Below are positions 50,111 to 57,165 of a stretch of 64,000 nt of DNA, piece by piece. Numbering within the stretch: the stretch's first letter is position 1; every line of letters begins with the position of its first letter. The stretch covers positions 4,032 through 68,031 of the forward strand of contig NZ_BAABWV010000021.1 of assembly GCF_040365005.1 (NCBI RefSeq), in the 5' to 3' direction. Under the pieces are notes generated by a model that saw nothing but the letters and a program-made list of their open reading frames with translations, searched no databases and had not been told where the DNA came from. This DNA is from Antarcticimicrobium sp040365005. Lineage in GTDB: Bacteria > Pseudomonadota > Alphaproteobacteria > Rhodobacterales > Rhodobacteraceae. Both the position numbers and the translations under genes were made by a program.

Positions 50111-51336
50111 ACCGTGGCGTCCCAGGGCGCGGCGCGGCGACGCTCCATGTCCGCGGCGACGCTTGCGGCCAGCCAATCGTCACTCTCGGCGATCGAGTCG
50201 TTGGACAAGGGGCCGACGATCTGCGGCGTGTCCTGCCGGTCCTGCATCGGGAGCCGCTCTTCATGGCCGGTTTCGATGGCCTTGATGGCTTTGCGCAACA
50301 TCAGCCGATAGCGGATGATCGCGGCGTCACCGCGCCCAAGGTGTTCGCGTGTGCGGTCCTGGATGGCGCCCATGCTTTCGACGGCCCATTGGTCGTGCAC
50401 GTTGATATCCATCCCCATGCCCGTGTAGGTCAGAGATTTCTGCTCTTCCGGGTCATAATGATAGTTGTTGGCCTGGTTCTTGAGCGGCGCATAGTCGGGA
50501 AGGCGGTGTTCCTTGAGCCGCTGTTCGCGCATCAGCTCCTTGTTCACCGGGTTCTGAAAGCTGGTGAACATGGTGTACCAATAGCAGTTCTCGTCATCGA
50601 CGGGGACGTGCCACTGGGTGATGATCATTTCGCGCGACATCGGGATGGAGATGGCCGAGGGGAAAACCTGGTTGGTGACCCGCACATGGGTCAGGCCGTT
50701 CTTCATGTGCCGCAACGACGTGATCTTCAGTCCGAACGGGGTTTCGTCGACTTCAATGTCGGGGCGCGGGTATTCGCGCAGCACCTGCGTGATCGGCATG
50801 TCGGTATTGGCCGCCTTGTCGCGGAACTGCTTGCCGTAGCCTTCGCTGGGGTCTTCGTCCTGCAGGAACCGGTGCAGGAAGGAGGCGTGGCTGGGGTCGA
50901 TCCCGATCTCGAGGGCCTGCAGCCAATTGCATTCCCACAACCCCTTGAACGCGAAGACATGGCTTTCCGGGGCGCGGAAGCAGTCGAAATTCGGAAAGGC
51001 CGGCGGATCGCCCGCGCCGAGATAGGCGAAGTAGATCCCGTTCTTTTCGACCACCGGATAGACCGGCGCCCCCTCGGGCACGCGGATGTCGTCCCGGTCC
51101 GGGTGATGGGTGGGGGCCTCGTCCGGGTCGGCCACGCGCGCGGTCAGGACAAGCTCTCCGGTCGGGGCGCGCAGCAGTACCAGCCGTTCGCCCAGGAGGT
51201 TGACCGGCAGCATCGGGTCATCGCCGGTCACCTCATCCGTCAGGGCCGCCGGTTGCCAGTACTTTCGATGCACGGCCCCGGCGGCGGTGTTCGGGCCGAT
51301 GCGAGTGATCTGGTCGTTCAGTTTCTGGGAGATCAT
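50107..51336 (-). CDS. Rieske-type oxygenase catalytic subunit lacking the Rieske cluster
   Basis: A 409-residue protein of the phthalate-type Rieske oxygenase family. It starts like the family (LTARV comes after ITRIGPNTAAGAVHRKYWQP) and keeps the mononuclear-iron site: Asn137, Asp147, His150 and His155 in NWLQALEIGIDPSHASFLHR. The usual N-terminal Rieske ligands (CxH...CxxH) are gone: the region 50-105 has a shortened TARVADPDEAPTHHPDRDD in their place. The Rieske cluster is instead on the 137-residue protein encoded 23 bases upstream. Substrate unknown; an aromatic or amine compound is likely. Confidence 0.85.
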   Translation of the reverse strand: MISQKLNDQITRIGPNTAAGAVHRKYWQPAALTDEVTGDDPMLPVNLLGERLVLLRAPTGELVLTARVADPDEAPTHHPDRDDIRVPEGAPVYPVVEKNGIYFAYLGAGDPPAFPNFDCFRAPESHVFAFKGLWECNWLQALEIGIDPSHASFLHRFLQDEDPSEGYGKQFRDKAANTDMPITQVLREYPRPDIEVDETPFGLKITSLRHMKNGLTHVRVTNQVFPSAISIPMSREMIITQWHVPVDDENCYWYTMFTSFQNPVNKELMREQRLKEHRLPDYAPLKNQANNYHYDPEEQKSLTYTGMGMDINVHDQWAVESMGAIQDRTREHLGRGDAAIIRYRLMLRKAIKAIETGHEERLPMQDRQDTPQIVGPLSNDSIAESDDWLAASVAADMERRRAAPWDATV

Positions 51337-51359
51337 GCGTGGGGTCCTTTTGAAGAGGG

Positions 51360-51773
51360 TCAGGCCGTGGCAGAGGCGGTTGCGATGGCGGGCGGGGTGC
51401 CCTCGCCGTTCCAGGCCAGGATATCACCATCCCGTTCCACCACCGTATAGCTGGGCAGTCGGATCGCCTTGTACATGGTCGAATCCTCGGGTTCCGCCGG
51501 CTGTTCGGTGCATTGGCCATTGCGATCGAAATGCCAGCCATGGAAGGGACAGCGCAGCCCGTTGTTTTCATGTCTTCCATAGCAGAGGTCGGCGCCGCGA
51601 TGGGGGCAGTGCCGGCCGATCAGGCCCAACTCGCCCTCTTCGTCGCGAAACAACACCAGAGCCTGTCCGAATGCCGTCACCGGGATCACGGGCCGGGGGC
51701 CCTGCAGGGCGTCTGCGCGGGCGATCTTGACCCAGGTCGATGGCTGATCCTCGGGGGTGGGCGATTGGCTCAT
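51360..51773 (-). CDS. stand-alone Rieske 2Fe-2S protein
   Basis: A 137-residue Rieske protein. The cluster ligands are Cys56 and His58 (GRHCPHRGADL) and Cys75 and His78 (LRCPFHGWHF). Sequence style is that of the N-terminal domain of a ring-hydroxylating oxygenase, not of a bc1 Rieske or a small ferredoxin. The start at 51773 follows AAAGGAAAG; longer in-frame starts run into the promoter region. First gene of a three-gene minus-strand operon. It would carry electrons to the cluster-less oxygenase encoded next. Confidence 0.88.
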   Translation of the reverse strand: MSQSPTPEDQPSTWVKIARADALQGPRPVIPVTAFGQALVLFRDEEGELGLIGRHCPHRGADLCYGRHENNGLRCPFHGWHFDRNGQCTEQPAEPEDSTMYKAIRLPSYTVVERDGDILAWNGEGTPPAIATASATA

Positions 51774-51831
51774 GTATCTTTCCTTTGCCAGATTTACGAG
51801 GCAGCAGCGGCCGCCATCGGGCGTTGATTTT

Positions 51832-51846
51832 GGTCTATAATCGACC
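51832..51846. promoter_or_regulatory. Candidate operator, copy 2 (Rieske/reductase divergent promoter)
   Basis: GGTCTATAATCGACC has an internal GGTC...GACC inverted repeat and matches the site at 44741-44755 in 12 of 15 positions. ACCATACG overlaps its right end (51844-51851) and is also found at 44734-44741. It lies 59 bases before the Rieske gene start and about 170 before the reductase start. Confidence 0.5.
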
Positions 51847-52018
51847 ATACGTGCTTTAATCAAACTTTCCATTGATTTTCCCCGCGGTCAATGCAAAAGG
51901 TCGGGCCAGCAAGCTGGAAAGAGTGCACGTCAGTGAGAATGACAGGAAATCGCCACGCGCGGATCAAAAAAGCATCATGTGCCGGGGCGGGCCATGAGGG
52001 AAACCAAAGAGGGGCCGC

Positions 52019-53218
52019 ATGAACGCCAAGATTGCGATTGTCGGCGCGGGCCCCTCGGGATGTTACACTGCGCAGGCCCTTTTGAAATGCGCGCCGGGGC
52101 TGGAGGTCGATGTCATCGACGCCCAGCCGACACCGTTTGGCCTGGTCCGATATGGGGTGGCGGCGGATCATCAGGGGACCAAGGGCGTCGCTCGGCAGTT
52201 TGCCCGGATCTTCACCCGGCAGGGTGCCCGTTTCCTCGGCAACCTCAGTATCGGCGACGAGACAACCGTTGAGGACTTGCGCCAGGCTTATGACGCCGTT
52301 GTCTTCGCGGCGGGGATGTCGGGCGATCGCCGGCTTGGCATTCCGGGCGACGATCTGGCGGGCGTCATCGGGTCCGGCGCCCTGACGCGGGCCTTGTATG
52401 AACACCCCGACGCCGGGCCGTTTCCCGTGCTGGGGGATACGCCGGTGATCATTGGTACCGGCAACGTGGCGATTGATATTCTGCGGTTGCTGGCTAAGAC
52501 CCCCGAGGAGTTGCGCGGCAGCGACCTGGGGCCGGGGCCCAGCGCATGGCTGGCGGCGCAGAGGTTCAGGAAGATCACCGTTGTCGGCCGCTCCTCTGCC
52601 GCATCGGCGCGGTTTTCGCCGGTGATGATCAAGGAACTGGCAGACCTCGCGACCGTTGACTTGAGCGTGGTCTTTCCCGACCCCGACGGCGCAAGCGTTC
52701 TGAACACGGCCGTCACGTCAACCTCCGGTCCGCTTCCGGTCGAATTCCGGTTCGAGAGCCGGCCCGCTGCCCTCGAGAAAACCGGCGGTGGCCTGCACCT
52801 GCAGGTCGAGACACCGCAGGGGCGCGATACCATTGCCGCCTCTTCGGTCATTTCAGCCATCGGCTTCACGTCCAAGGGCACCCTGGATCGGGATGCCATC
52901 TTGCGGGCCGCCGATGAGCCCGATGGCGCCCGGGGGCGGGTCTATGCAACCGGCTGGTTCCGCAATGGCCCGGTCGGGGCAATCCCGCAGTGCCGCGAAG
53001 AGGCGCAGGCCCTCGCGCAGCGCATTCTGTCCGAGCTTCAGCCCGATCCCGATCGGGTTGGCCGGCAGCTGTTCGCACAGCACCCCGATATCGTCGACTT
53101 CGACCATTGGCAGCAGATCGACGCGCAGGAGGTTGCCGCCGCGCCGGCCGACCGCTGCCGCCAGAAAATTTCCCGCCGGGAGGAGTTGCTCCGCCCGTCC
53201 AACCTTCAGGATGCTTGA
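52019..53218 (+). CDS. FprA/adrenodoxin-reductase-like flavoprotein
   Basis: A 399-residue FAD/NADPH oxidoreductase of the adrenodoxin reductase family: KIAIVGAGPSGCYTAQALL at the N-terminus, FGLVRYGVAADHQGTK, the NADP motif VIIGTGNVAIDILRLLA, and the C-terminal ATGWFRNGPVGAIPQCREEA, where relatives usually have GTN instead of PQC. It should pass electrons from NADPH to an iron-sulfur protein or the flavodoxin encoded 3 bases downstream. The start follows AGAGGGGCCGC. Divergent from the Rieske operon. Confidence 0.88.
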   Translation: MNAKIAIVGAGPSGCYTAQALLKCAPGLEVDVIDAQPTPFGLVRYGVAADHQGTKGVARQFARIFTRQGARFLGNLSIGDETTVEDLRQAYDAVVFAAGMSGDRRLGIPGDDLAGVIGSGALTRALYEHPDAGPFPVLGDTPVIIGTGNVAIDILRLLAKTPEELRGSDLGPGPSAWLAAQRFRKITVVGRSSAASARFSPVMIKELADLATVDLSVVFPDPDGASVLNTAVTSTSGPLPVEFRFESRPAALEKTGGGLHLQVETPQGRDTIAASSVISAIGFTSKGTLDRDAILRAADEPDGARGRVYATGWFRNGPVGAIPQCREEAQALAQRILSELQPDPDRVGRQLFAQHPDIVDFDHWQQIDAQEVAAAPADRCRQKISRREELLRPSNLQDA

Positions 53219-53221
53219 ACC

Positions 53222-53674
53222 ATGACCATCTCCATATTGTTCGGGACCGAGACCGGAAACGCCGAAATGCTGGCCGAGGATATCGCCGCGGCGCTTGAGG
53301 ATGATCACGAAACCCGCATCGCCAATCTGCAGGACACCGGCGCGGAGGATCTGCGCGCGGCTGACCTGAGCATTATCGTGTGTTCCTCCTACGGCGACGG
53401 GGAACTGCCGGCCTCGGCGCAACCCTTTGCCGATCTGCTGCGGGCAGAGCAGCCCGATCTGGCGGGCGTGCAGTTTGCCATTTTCGGGCTGGGCGACACG
53501 GAATATGCCGAGACGTTTGGCCATGGGTCGATGAAACTGGCAGAGCTGCTGACCGAACGTGGCGCCACCCCGGTTGGCGAGCGCCTGGTCCATGACGCTG
53601 CGGGCGGGGATTTGCCCGAGGATATCGCGGTGCCCTGGGCCACTGCGATCCTGGCCGGTCGCGCCACCGCGTAG
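53222..53674 (+). CDS. flavodoxin-like protein
   Basis: A 150-residue flavodoxin-fold protein with the FMN phosphate loop FGTETGNAEMLAED at 7-20, the second FMN loop CSSYGDGELPAS and the third FGLGDTEYAETFGHG. The form is closest to MioC or sulfite-reductase-type flavodoxin domains. With the FprA-like reductase it would make an NADPH-FAD-FMN chain feeding the split Rieske oxygenase. The following 53675-53921 contains no convincing gene. Confidence 0.9.
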   Translation: MTISILFGTETGNAEMLAEDIAAALEDDHETRIANLQDTGAEDLRAADLSIIVCSSYGDGELPASAQPFADLLRAEQPDLAGVQFAIFGLGDTEYAETFGHGSMKLAELLTERGATPVGERLVHDAAGGDLPEDIAVPWATAILAGRATA

Positions 53675-53921
53675 GAACGCCCTTACGCCGCGCGTGCATC
53701 CGGACAGCGCGATCCCACGCCGGGCCAGCCGCCCGCAGAGGTTGCTTGCGACCGGAGTGGCGGTCCCGCCCTCGTCATTCATCAGCCCTGCGATCCTCGC
53801 GGAGAGCGCCGCGATCGGTCTGCCGGAACCTGATCCGACGCGCTGCGCGGAAACACCCGACAACAGCGCCCCGTCGTCCTGTCGGCACGAATTCTCTGGA
53901 AATCGAATATGAGCCATTGTG

Positions 53922-53943
53922 CATATGCAGTCAGAGGCATATG
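53922..53943. promoter_or_regulatory. Candidate ArsR operator
   Basis: CATATGC (53922-53928), an 8-base spacer, and GCATATG (53937-53943) form a perfect inverted repeat just ahead of the arsR start at 53952. The first arm contains an in-frame ATG that would be the start of a longer product; the operator position favours the later ATG. Confidence 0.5.
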
Positions 53944-53951
53944 TGGGGGTC

Positions 53952-54239
53952 ATGCAAGAGATTCTGACCGCCATATCCGACCCGACCCGCCGCGCCGCCC
54001 TCAACCTGATCTGGGACGGGGGCGAGCATTGCGTCTGTGAACTGATGGCAAGGCTCGATGCCAGCCAGAGCCGGATGTCGCGCCACATGAAGGTGCTGCG
54101 CGAGGCGGGCCTCGTGACCGACCGGCGCGACGCGCAATGGGTCCGGTTTCGCCGCAACCCCGATCTCGCCCCGGACCTCGTGGCCATCATCGACGCGGTG
54201 TTGACCGTCGAACGCAAACTCGAAAGGAAGGTCGCATGA
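53952..54239 (+). CDS. arsR: ArsR-family metalloid-responsive repressor
   Basis: A 95-residue winged-helix repressor (LDASQSRMSRHMKVLREAGL). The arsenic-sensing Cys pair is present as GEHCVCELM (Cys27, Cys29), the type-I ArsR position. In-frame GTG 53919 and ATG 53925 would add 11 or 9 residues but fall in the inverted repeat; GGGGG before 53952 is a close ribosome-binding site. Overlaps arsP by 4 bases, so it likely represses the arsP operon and itself. Confidence 0.88.
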   Translation: MQEILTAISDPTRRAALNLIWDGGEHCVCELMARLDASQSRMSRHMKVLREAGLVTDRRDAQWVRFRRNPDLAPDLVAIIDAVLTVERKLERKVA

Positions 54240-55294
54240 CCGCTGAAACCCAAGATCCGACCCATGATCGCGGCGTACCCGACTGGGCATGGTATGCCGG
54301 TGTTCCCGTCGTGGGCGTTGTCCTTTACCTGCTCTACGGTCAGTTGATCCCGTTCTCGGAATGGGTCACCGGGCTGTTTCCGGTCGCGCGCGACAGCCAT
54401 ACCGGCCAGGCCATCGCATTTTTCTTCTATGACGTGCCGAAGGTGCTGCTCTTGCTGACCGGCATCGTCTTTGTCACCGGCGTGCTGCGCAGCTGGTTCA
54501 GTCCGGAAAAGACCCGCGCCATTCTGGCCGGCAAGCGCCAGATCTGGGGCTATCCGCTGGCCGCGCTGCTGGGGGTCTTCACGCCGTTCTGTTCCTGCTC
54601 CTCGGTGCCGCTGTTCATCGGCTTCGTCTCGGCGGGCATCCCGCTGGGGGTGACCTTTTCCTTCCTGATCGCCGGGCCGATGGTGGGGCCGGTGGGCTTG
54701 GGGCTGCTCTATGGCCTCGTCGGCTGGAAGATCGCCACCATCTACCTTGTCTTCGGCTTCACCATCGCCACCGTCTCCGGTTACGTGATGGGCAAGATGG
54801 GGCTGGAACGCTACCTGCAGGACTGGGTGCGCGAGATGAACGCCGGCCCCGTCGGCGACCTGCTCGAGGAGCGCATGACACTGGTGGACCGGCTGAAGGT
54901 CGGCTGGGAACAGGTGCGCGAGATCCTCGGCAAGGTCTGGGTCTGGGTGCTGGTCGGCATCGGCATCGGTGCCGCGATCCACGGGTACGTGCCCGAGGCA
55001 ATGATGCTGAAGATCATGGGCGGCGAGGCCTGGTGGTCGGTCCCGGCGGCGGTGGTCGTGGGCGTGCCGATGTACACCAATGCCGCCGGCGTCATCCCGA
55101 TCGTCGAGGCGCTTCTGGGCAAGGGCGCGGCGCTGGGCACCACGCTGGCCTTCATGATGTCGGTGATCGCGCTGTCGCTGCCCGAGATGGTGATCCTGAA
55201 ACAGGTGCTGACCTATCGGCTCATTGCGATCTTCATCGCCGTCGTGTCGCTGGGGATTCTCGCCACCGGCTTCCTGTTCAACTTTCTCCTGTGA
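54236..55294 (+). CDS. arsP: permease, ArsP/DUF318 family
   Basis: A 352-residue membrane protein with about eight spans. The conserved TPFCSCSSVPLFIGFVSAGI block with its Cys pair and GVPMYTNAAGVIPIVEALL are characteristic of ArsP-like permeases, which export trivalent organoarsenicals. The start at 54236 overlaps arsR and follows AAAGGAAGG. Coupling to a CVC-type ArsR supports an arsenic or thiol-reactive substrate. Confidence 0.9.
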   Translation: MTAETQDPTHDRGVPDWAWYAGVPVVGVVLYLLYGQLIPFSEWVTGLFPVARDSHTGQAIAFFFYDVPKVLLLLTGIVFVTGVLRSWFSPEKTRAILAGKRQIWGYPLAALLGVFTPFCSCSSVPLFIGFVSAGIPLGVTFSFLIAGPMVGPVGLGLLYGLVGWKIATIYLVFGFTIATVSGYVMGKMGLERYLQDWVREMNAGPVGDLLEERMTLVDRLKVGWEQVREILGKVWVWVLVGIGIGAAIHGYVPEAMMLKIMGGEAWWSVPAAVVVGVPMYTNAAGVIPIVEALLGKGAALGTTLAFMMSVIALSLPEMVILKQVLTYRLIAIFIAVVSLGILATGFLFNFLL

Positions 55295-55330
55295 CCCCTT
55301 GGTCGACCCTGCTCTATGAAAGGACACGAT

Positions 55331-55567
55331 ATGAAAACCGTCAAAGTCTACGGCCCCGGCTGCAAACGCTGCGAAGCCACCGAGGCCATGGTCAAACAGG
55401 CCGCGTCGAAACTCGGGATCGAGGTCGCGGTGGAAAAGGTCACCGATGCCAAATCCATCGCCATGGCGGGGGTGATGTCCACGCCCGGCCTCTCGGTCGA
55501 CGGCAAGCTGGTCCATGCGGGCGGCCTGCCGGACGAGACCAAGCTGGAAGGCTGGCTGACCGCCTGA
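55331..55567 (+). CDS. small thioredoxin-like protein (redox-active disulfide family)
   Basis: A 78-residue thioredoxin-fold protein with active site GPGCKRCEA (C-x2-C at 11 and 14) and the cis-Pro region STPGLSVDGKLVHAGGLP. This MTH895-type family is often found next to ArsP-like permeases. It may reduce thiols or bound arsenicals in the cytoplasm. Its ATG follows AAAGGACACGAT, 36 bases after arsP. Confidence 0.9.
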   Translation: MKTVKVYGPGCKRCEATEAMVKQAASKLGIEVAVEKVTDAKSIAMAGVMSTPGLSVDGKLVHAGGLPDETKLEGWLTA

Positions 55568-55651
55568 CCCGGCGACGGGTTGCGCCGATGCCCCTGTCAG
55601 GTGGCGGCATCGGCGCACCGTCCCGATCTCATCTTTCAAGGACTTCCGCAG

Positions 55652-56056
55652 ATGCTTGAATATCACGTCACCGCCCAGCGGATCGACAGCCACGGATCCG
55701 AGGCGCGGGCCAAAGAGGCGCGGATCGCGCTTGACACCGACATGGCGGGCCGGGCCGATGCCTTCAACCCCGCCGAGATGCTGTTGGCGAGCCTCGCCGC
55801 CTGCATCCTGAAGGGCACCGAACGGGCCATCCCCTTGCTGGAGTTCGATCTGCGCGGGATCGAGATCGCGCTTCATGGCATCCGCCAGGACAGCCCGCCC
55901 AAGATGGTACAGATCGATTACGAGATCGTGGTGGATACCGAGGAAACCGATCAGCGGCTCGCCCTGCTGCACCGCAATCTTCGGAAATACGGCACCATCT
56001 ACAACACCCTGGCCGGCGCGGTCGAACTGTCCGGAACCATCCGCCGCAAGGGCTGA
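55652..56056 (+). CDS. OsmC-family protein
   Basis: A 134-residue OsmC-fold protein: FNPAEMLLASLAACILKGTE carries the family Cys in the position used by organic-hydroperoxide reductases, but the first reactive-site Cys of Ohr is not evident, so peroxidase activity is uncertain. The start at 55652 follows AAGGACTTCCGCAG. It is probably the last gene of the arsR-arsP group, with an 84-base gap before it. Confidence 0.82.
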   Translation: MLEYHVTAQRIDSHGSEARAKEARIALDTDMAGRADAFNPAEMLLASLAACILKGTERAIPLLEFDLRGIEIALHGIRQDSPPKMVQIDYEIVVDTEETDQRLALLHRNLRKYGTIYNTLAGAVELSGTIRRKG

Positions 56057-56145
56057 GCCTGTCCGGCGGCGGATCCGGTCAGCGGGTTAACGCCCAAAGG
56101 CCGGATCGTGGAACAACCCGGGAACGCTGATGCGGGAATCGTGGT

Positions 56146-56170
56146 ATCCTCCGCCCAGTCAGCGGAGGAT
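56146..56170 (+). promoter_or_regulatory. Hairpin sequestering a Shine-Dalgarno
   Basis: ATCCTCCGC (56146-56154) pairs perfectly with GCGGAGGAT (56162-56170) around a 7-base loop. The 3' arm contains GGAGGA, the ribosome-binding site of the ATG at 56174. In RNA, this site would be masked until the hairpin melts or is bound. No T-run follows, so it is not a terminator. Confidence 0.6.
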
Positions 56171-56173
56171 TCC

Positions 56174-56293
56174 ATGCCTGTCGTGTCCCGCCCCAACCGC
56201 CCCACCCGCTTTATCCGGATCGTCGTCTACCATGTTCGCCGATGCTACAAGCAGTGTCGCCGAATGCAGCGCCGGGTGAATCGACTTCACTAG
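56174..56293 (+). CDS. small basic peptide ORF (39 aa)
   Basis: MPVVSRPNRPTRFIRIVVYH is followed by a strongly basic tail (VRRCYKQCRRMQRRVNRLH). The net positive charge and amphipathic look recall membrane-active or nucleic-acid-binding peptides; no family recognised. The ribosome-binding site is excellent in sequence but locked in a hairpin. A longer in-frame start at 56108 exists without a good site. The rest of 56057-56374 shows only another hairpin near 56329-56353. Confidence 0.45.
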   Translation: MPVVSRPNRPTRFIRIVVYHVRRCYKQCRRMQRRVNRLH

Positions 56294-56374
56294 AGACTGC
56301 GCCCGCAAGCCACTCGGGCCGTCGCAGCGCCCGCCCAGAAAGAGGCGGGCGGTGTCCCCTTGCCGAAAGGTCGT

Positions 56375-57157
56375 TCAGAACCGCAGCGACAGGCAGGACA
56401 TGCCGCCGTCCAGCTTGGCGCAATCGCGGTTGTCGATCTGCACCACCTCGTAGCCGGCCTTGTCCAGCATCTCGGCGGTCCGGAAGAACCCGTCGGCCAT
56501 CAGCACCAAATTGTTGAAACGGATCGCGTTGGCCGCCGCTTCCTCTCCCTCGGGCACGTGCAGGACGCGATAGCCCTCGAAACAGCCCGAGGCCGCGAGC
56601 CGTTTGGTCGAGAGGATGGTTTCCCCGTCCATCAAGGAGCAGTCGGTCTTGAAATGCAGCACGCCGTCGGGGGTGAACACCTCGCGCAGGCTGTGGCCCC
56701 AACCCGCCGTGATCGCGGCCAGTTCGGCAACACCCTCCGCATCGGTGCGATCCGAGCGGCCCACCAGGATCTCCTTGCCCGTGACCAGGATATCTCCGCC
56801 CTCCACATGGCCCGGCCCCTTGATCTCGCGCACATCCTCATATAGCGCGCGCAGGGTCGGGGCCATTTCCGCGACCTCGCCTGCGCGGCTGGGGGCGCCG
56901 GGGCGCATCAGGATCGCCCCCTGCGGAAGGCACAGCGCGGTGTCTTCGACGAATTGAGCATCCGGATAGGCCTCGAGGGGGTCCAGCACGATCACCTCGG
57001 CCCCGGTGCTGCGCAGCGCCACCACATAGGCATCATGCGCGGCCAGCATCCCCTGCAGATCAGGCGGGCCGCTATCCTCGGCGCGCAGGCCGTCCACGAT
57101 CGAGGCCGCAGGGCGGCGGGTGACGGCGCGGGCGAATTCGAAACTCGGGTTTGTCAT
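56375..57157 (-). CDS. dimethylarginine dimethylaminohydrolase-like enzyme
   Basis: A 260-residue amidinotransferase-fold hydrolase. Catalytic residues Glu71, Asp72, His168 (GVLHFKTDCSL) and Cys255 (GGMSCLSLRF) sit exactly six residues after those of Pseudomonas aeruginosa DDAH (65, 66, 162, 249, from memory). DDAH converts methylarginines to citrulline and methylamines. It starts 8 bases after the decarboxylase stop, in the same operon. A related arginine- or guanidino-deiminase activity is possible. Confidence 0.88.
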   Translation of the reverse strand: MTNPSFEFARAVTRRPAASIVDGLRAEDSGPPDLQGMLAAHDAYVVALRSTGAEVIVLDPLEAYPDAQFVEDTALCLPQGAILMRPGAPSRAGEVAEMAPTLRALYEDVREIKGPGHVEGGDILVTGKEILVGRSDRTDAEGVAELAAITAGWGHSLREVFTPDGVLHFKTDCSLMDGETILSTKRLAASGCFEGYRVLHVPEGEEAAANAIRFNNLVLMADGFFRTAEMLDKAGYEVVQIDNRDCAKLDGGMSCLSLRF

Positions 57158-57165
57158 GGTCGGTC

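Noticed and set aside
52853..55972. A 1039-codon open frame on the minus strand
   Set aside because: It lies antisense to the FprA-like, flavodoxin, ArsR and ArsP genes, which have clear motifs and ribosome-binding sites; its translation is low-complexity and shows no domain. Long antisense frames are expected at this GC content.
56108..56293. Longer 61-codon version of the basic peptide
   Set aside because: Its start has no good ribosome-binding site, and translation would run through the hairpin that covers the strong site before 56174.
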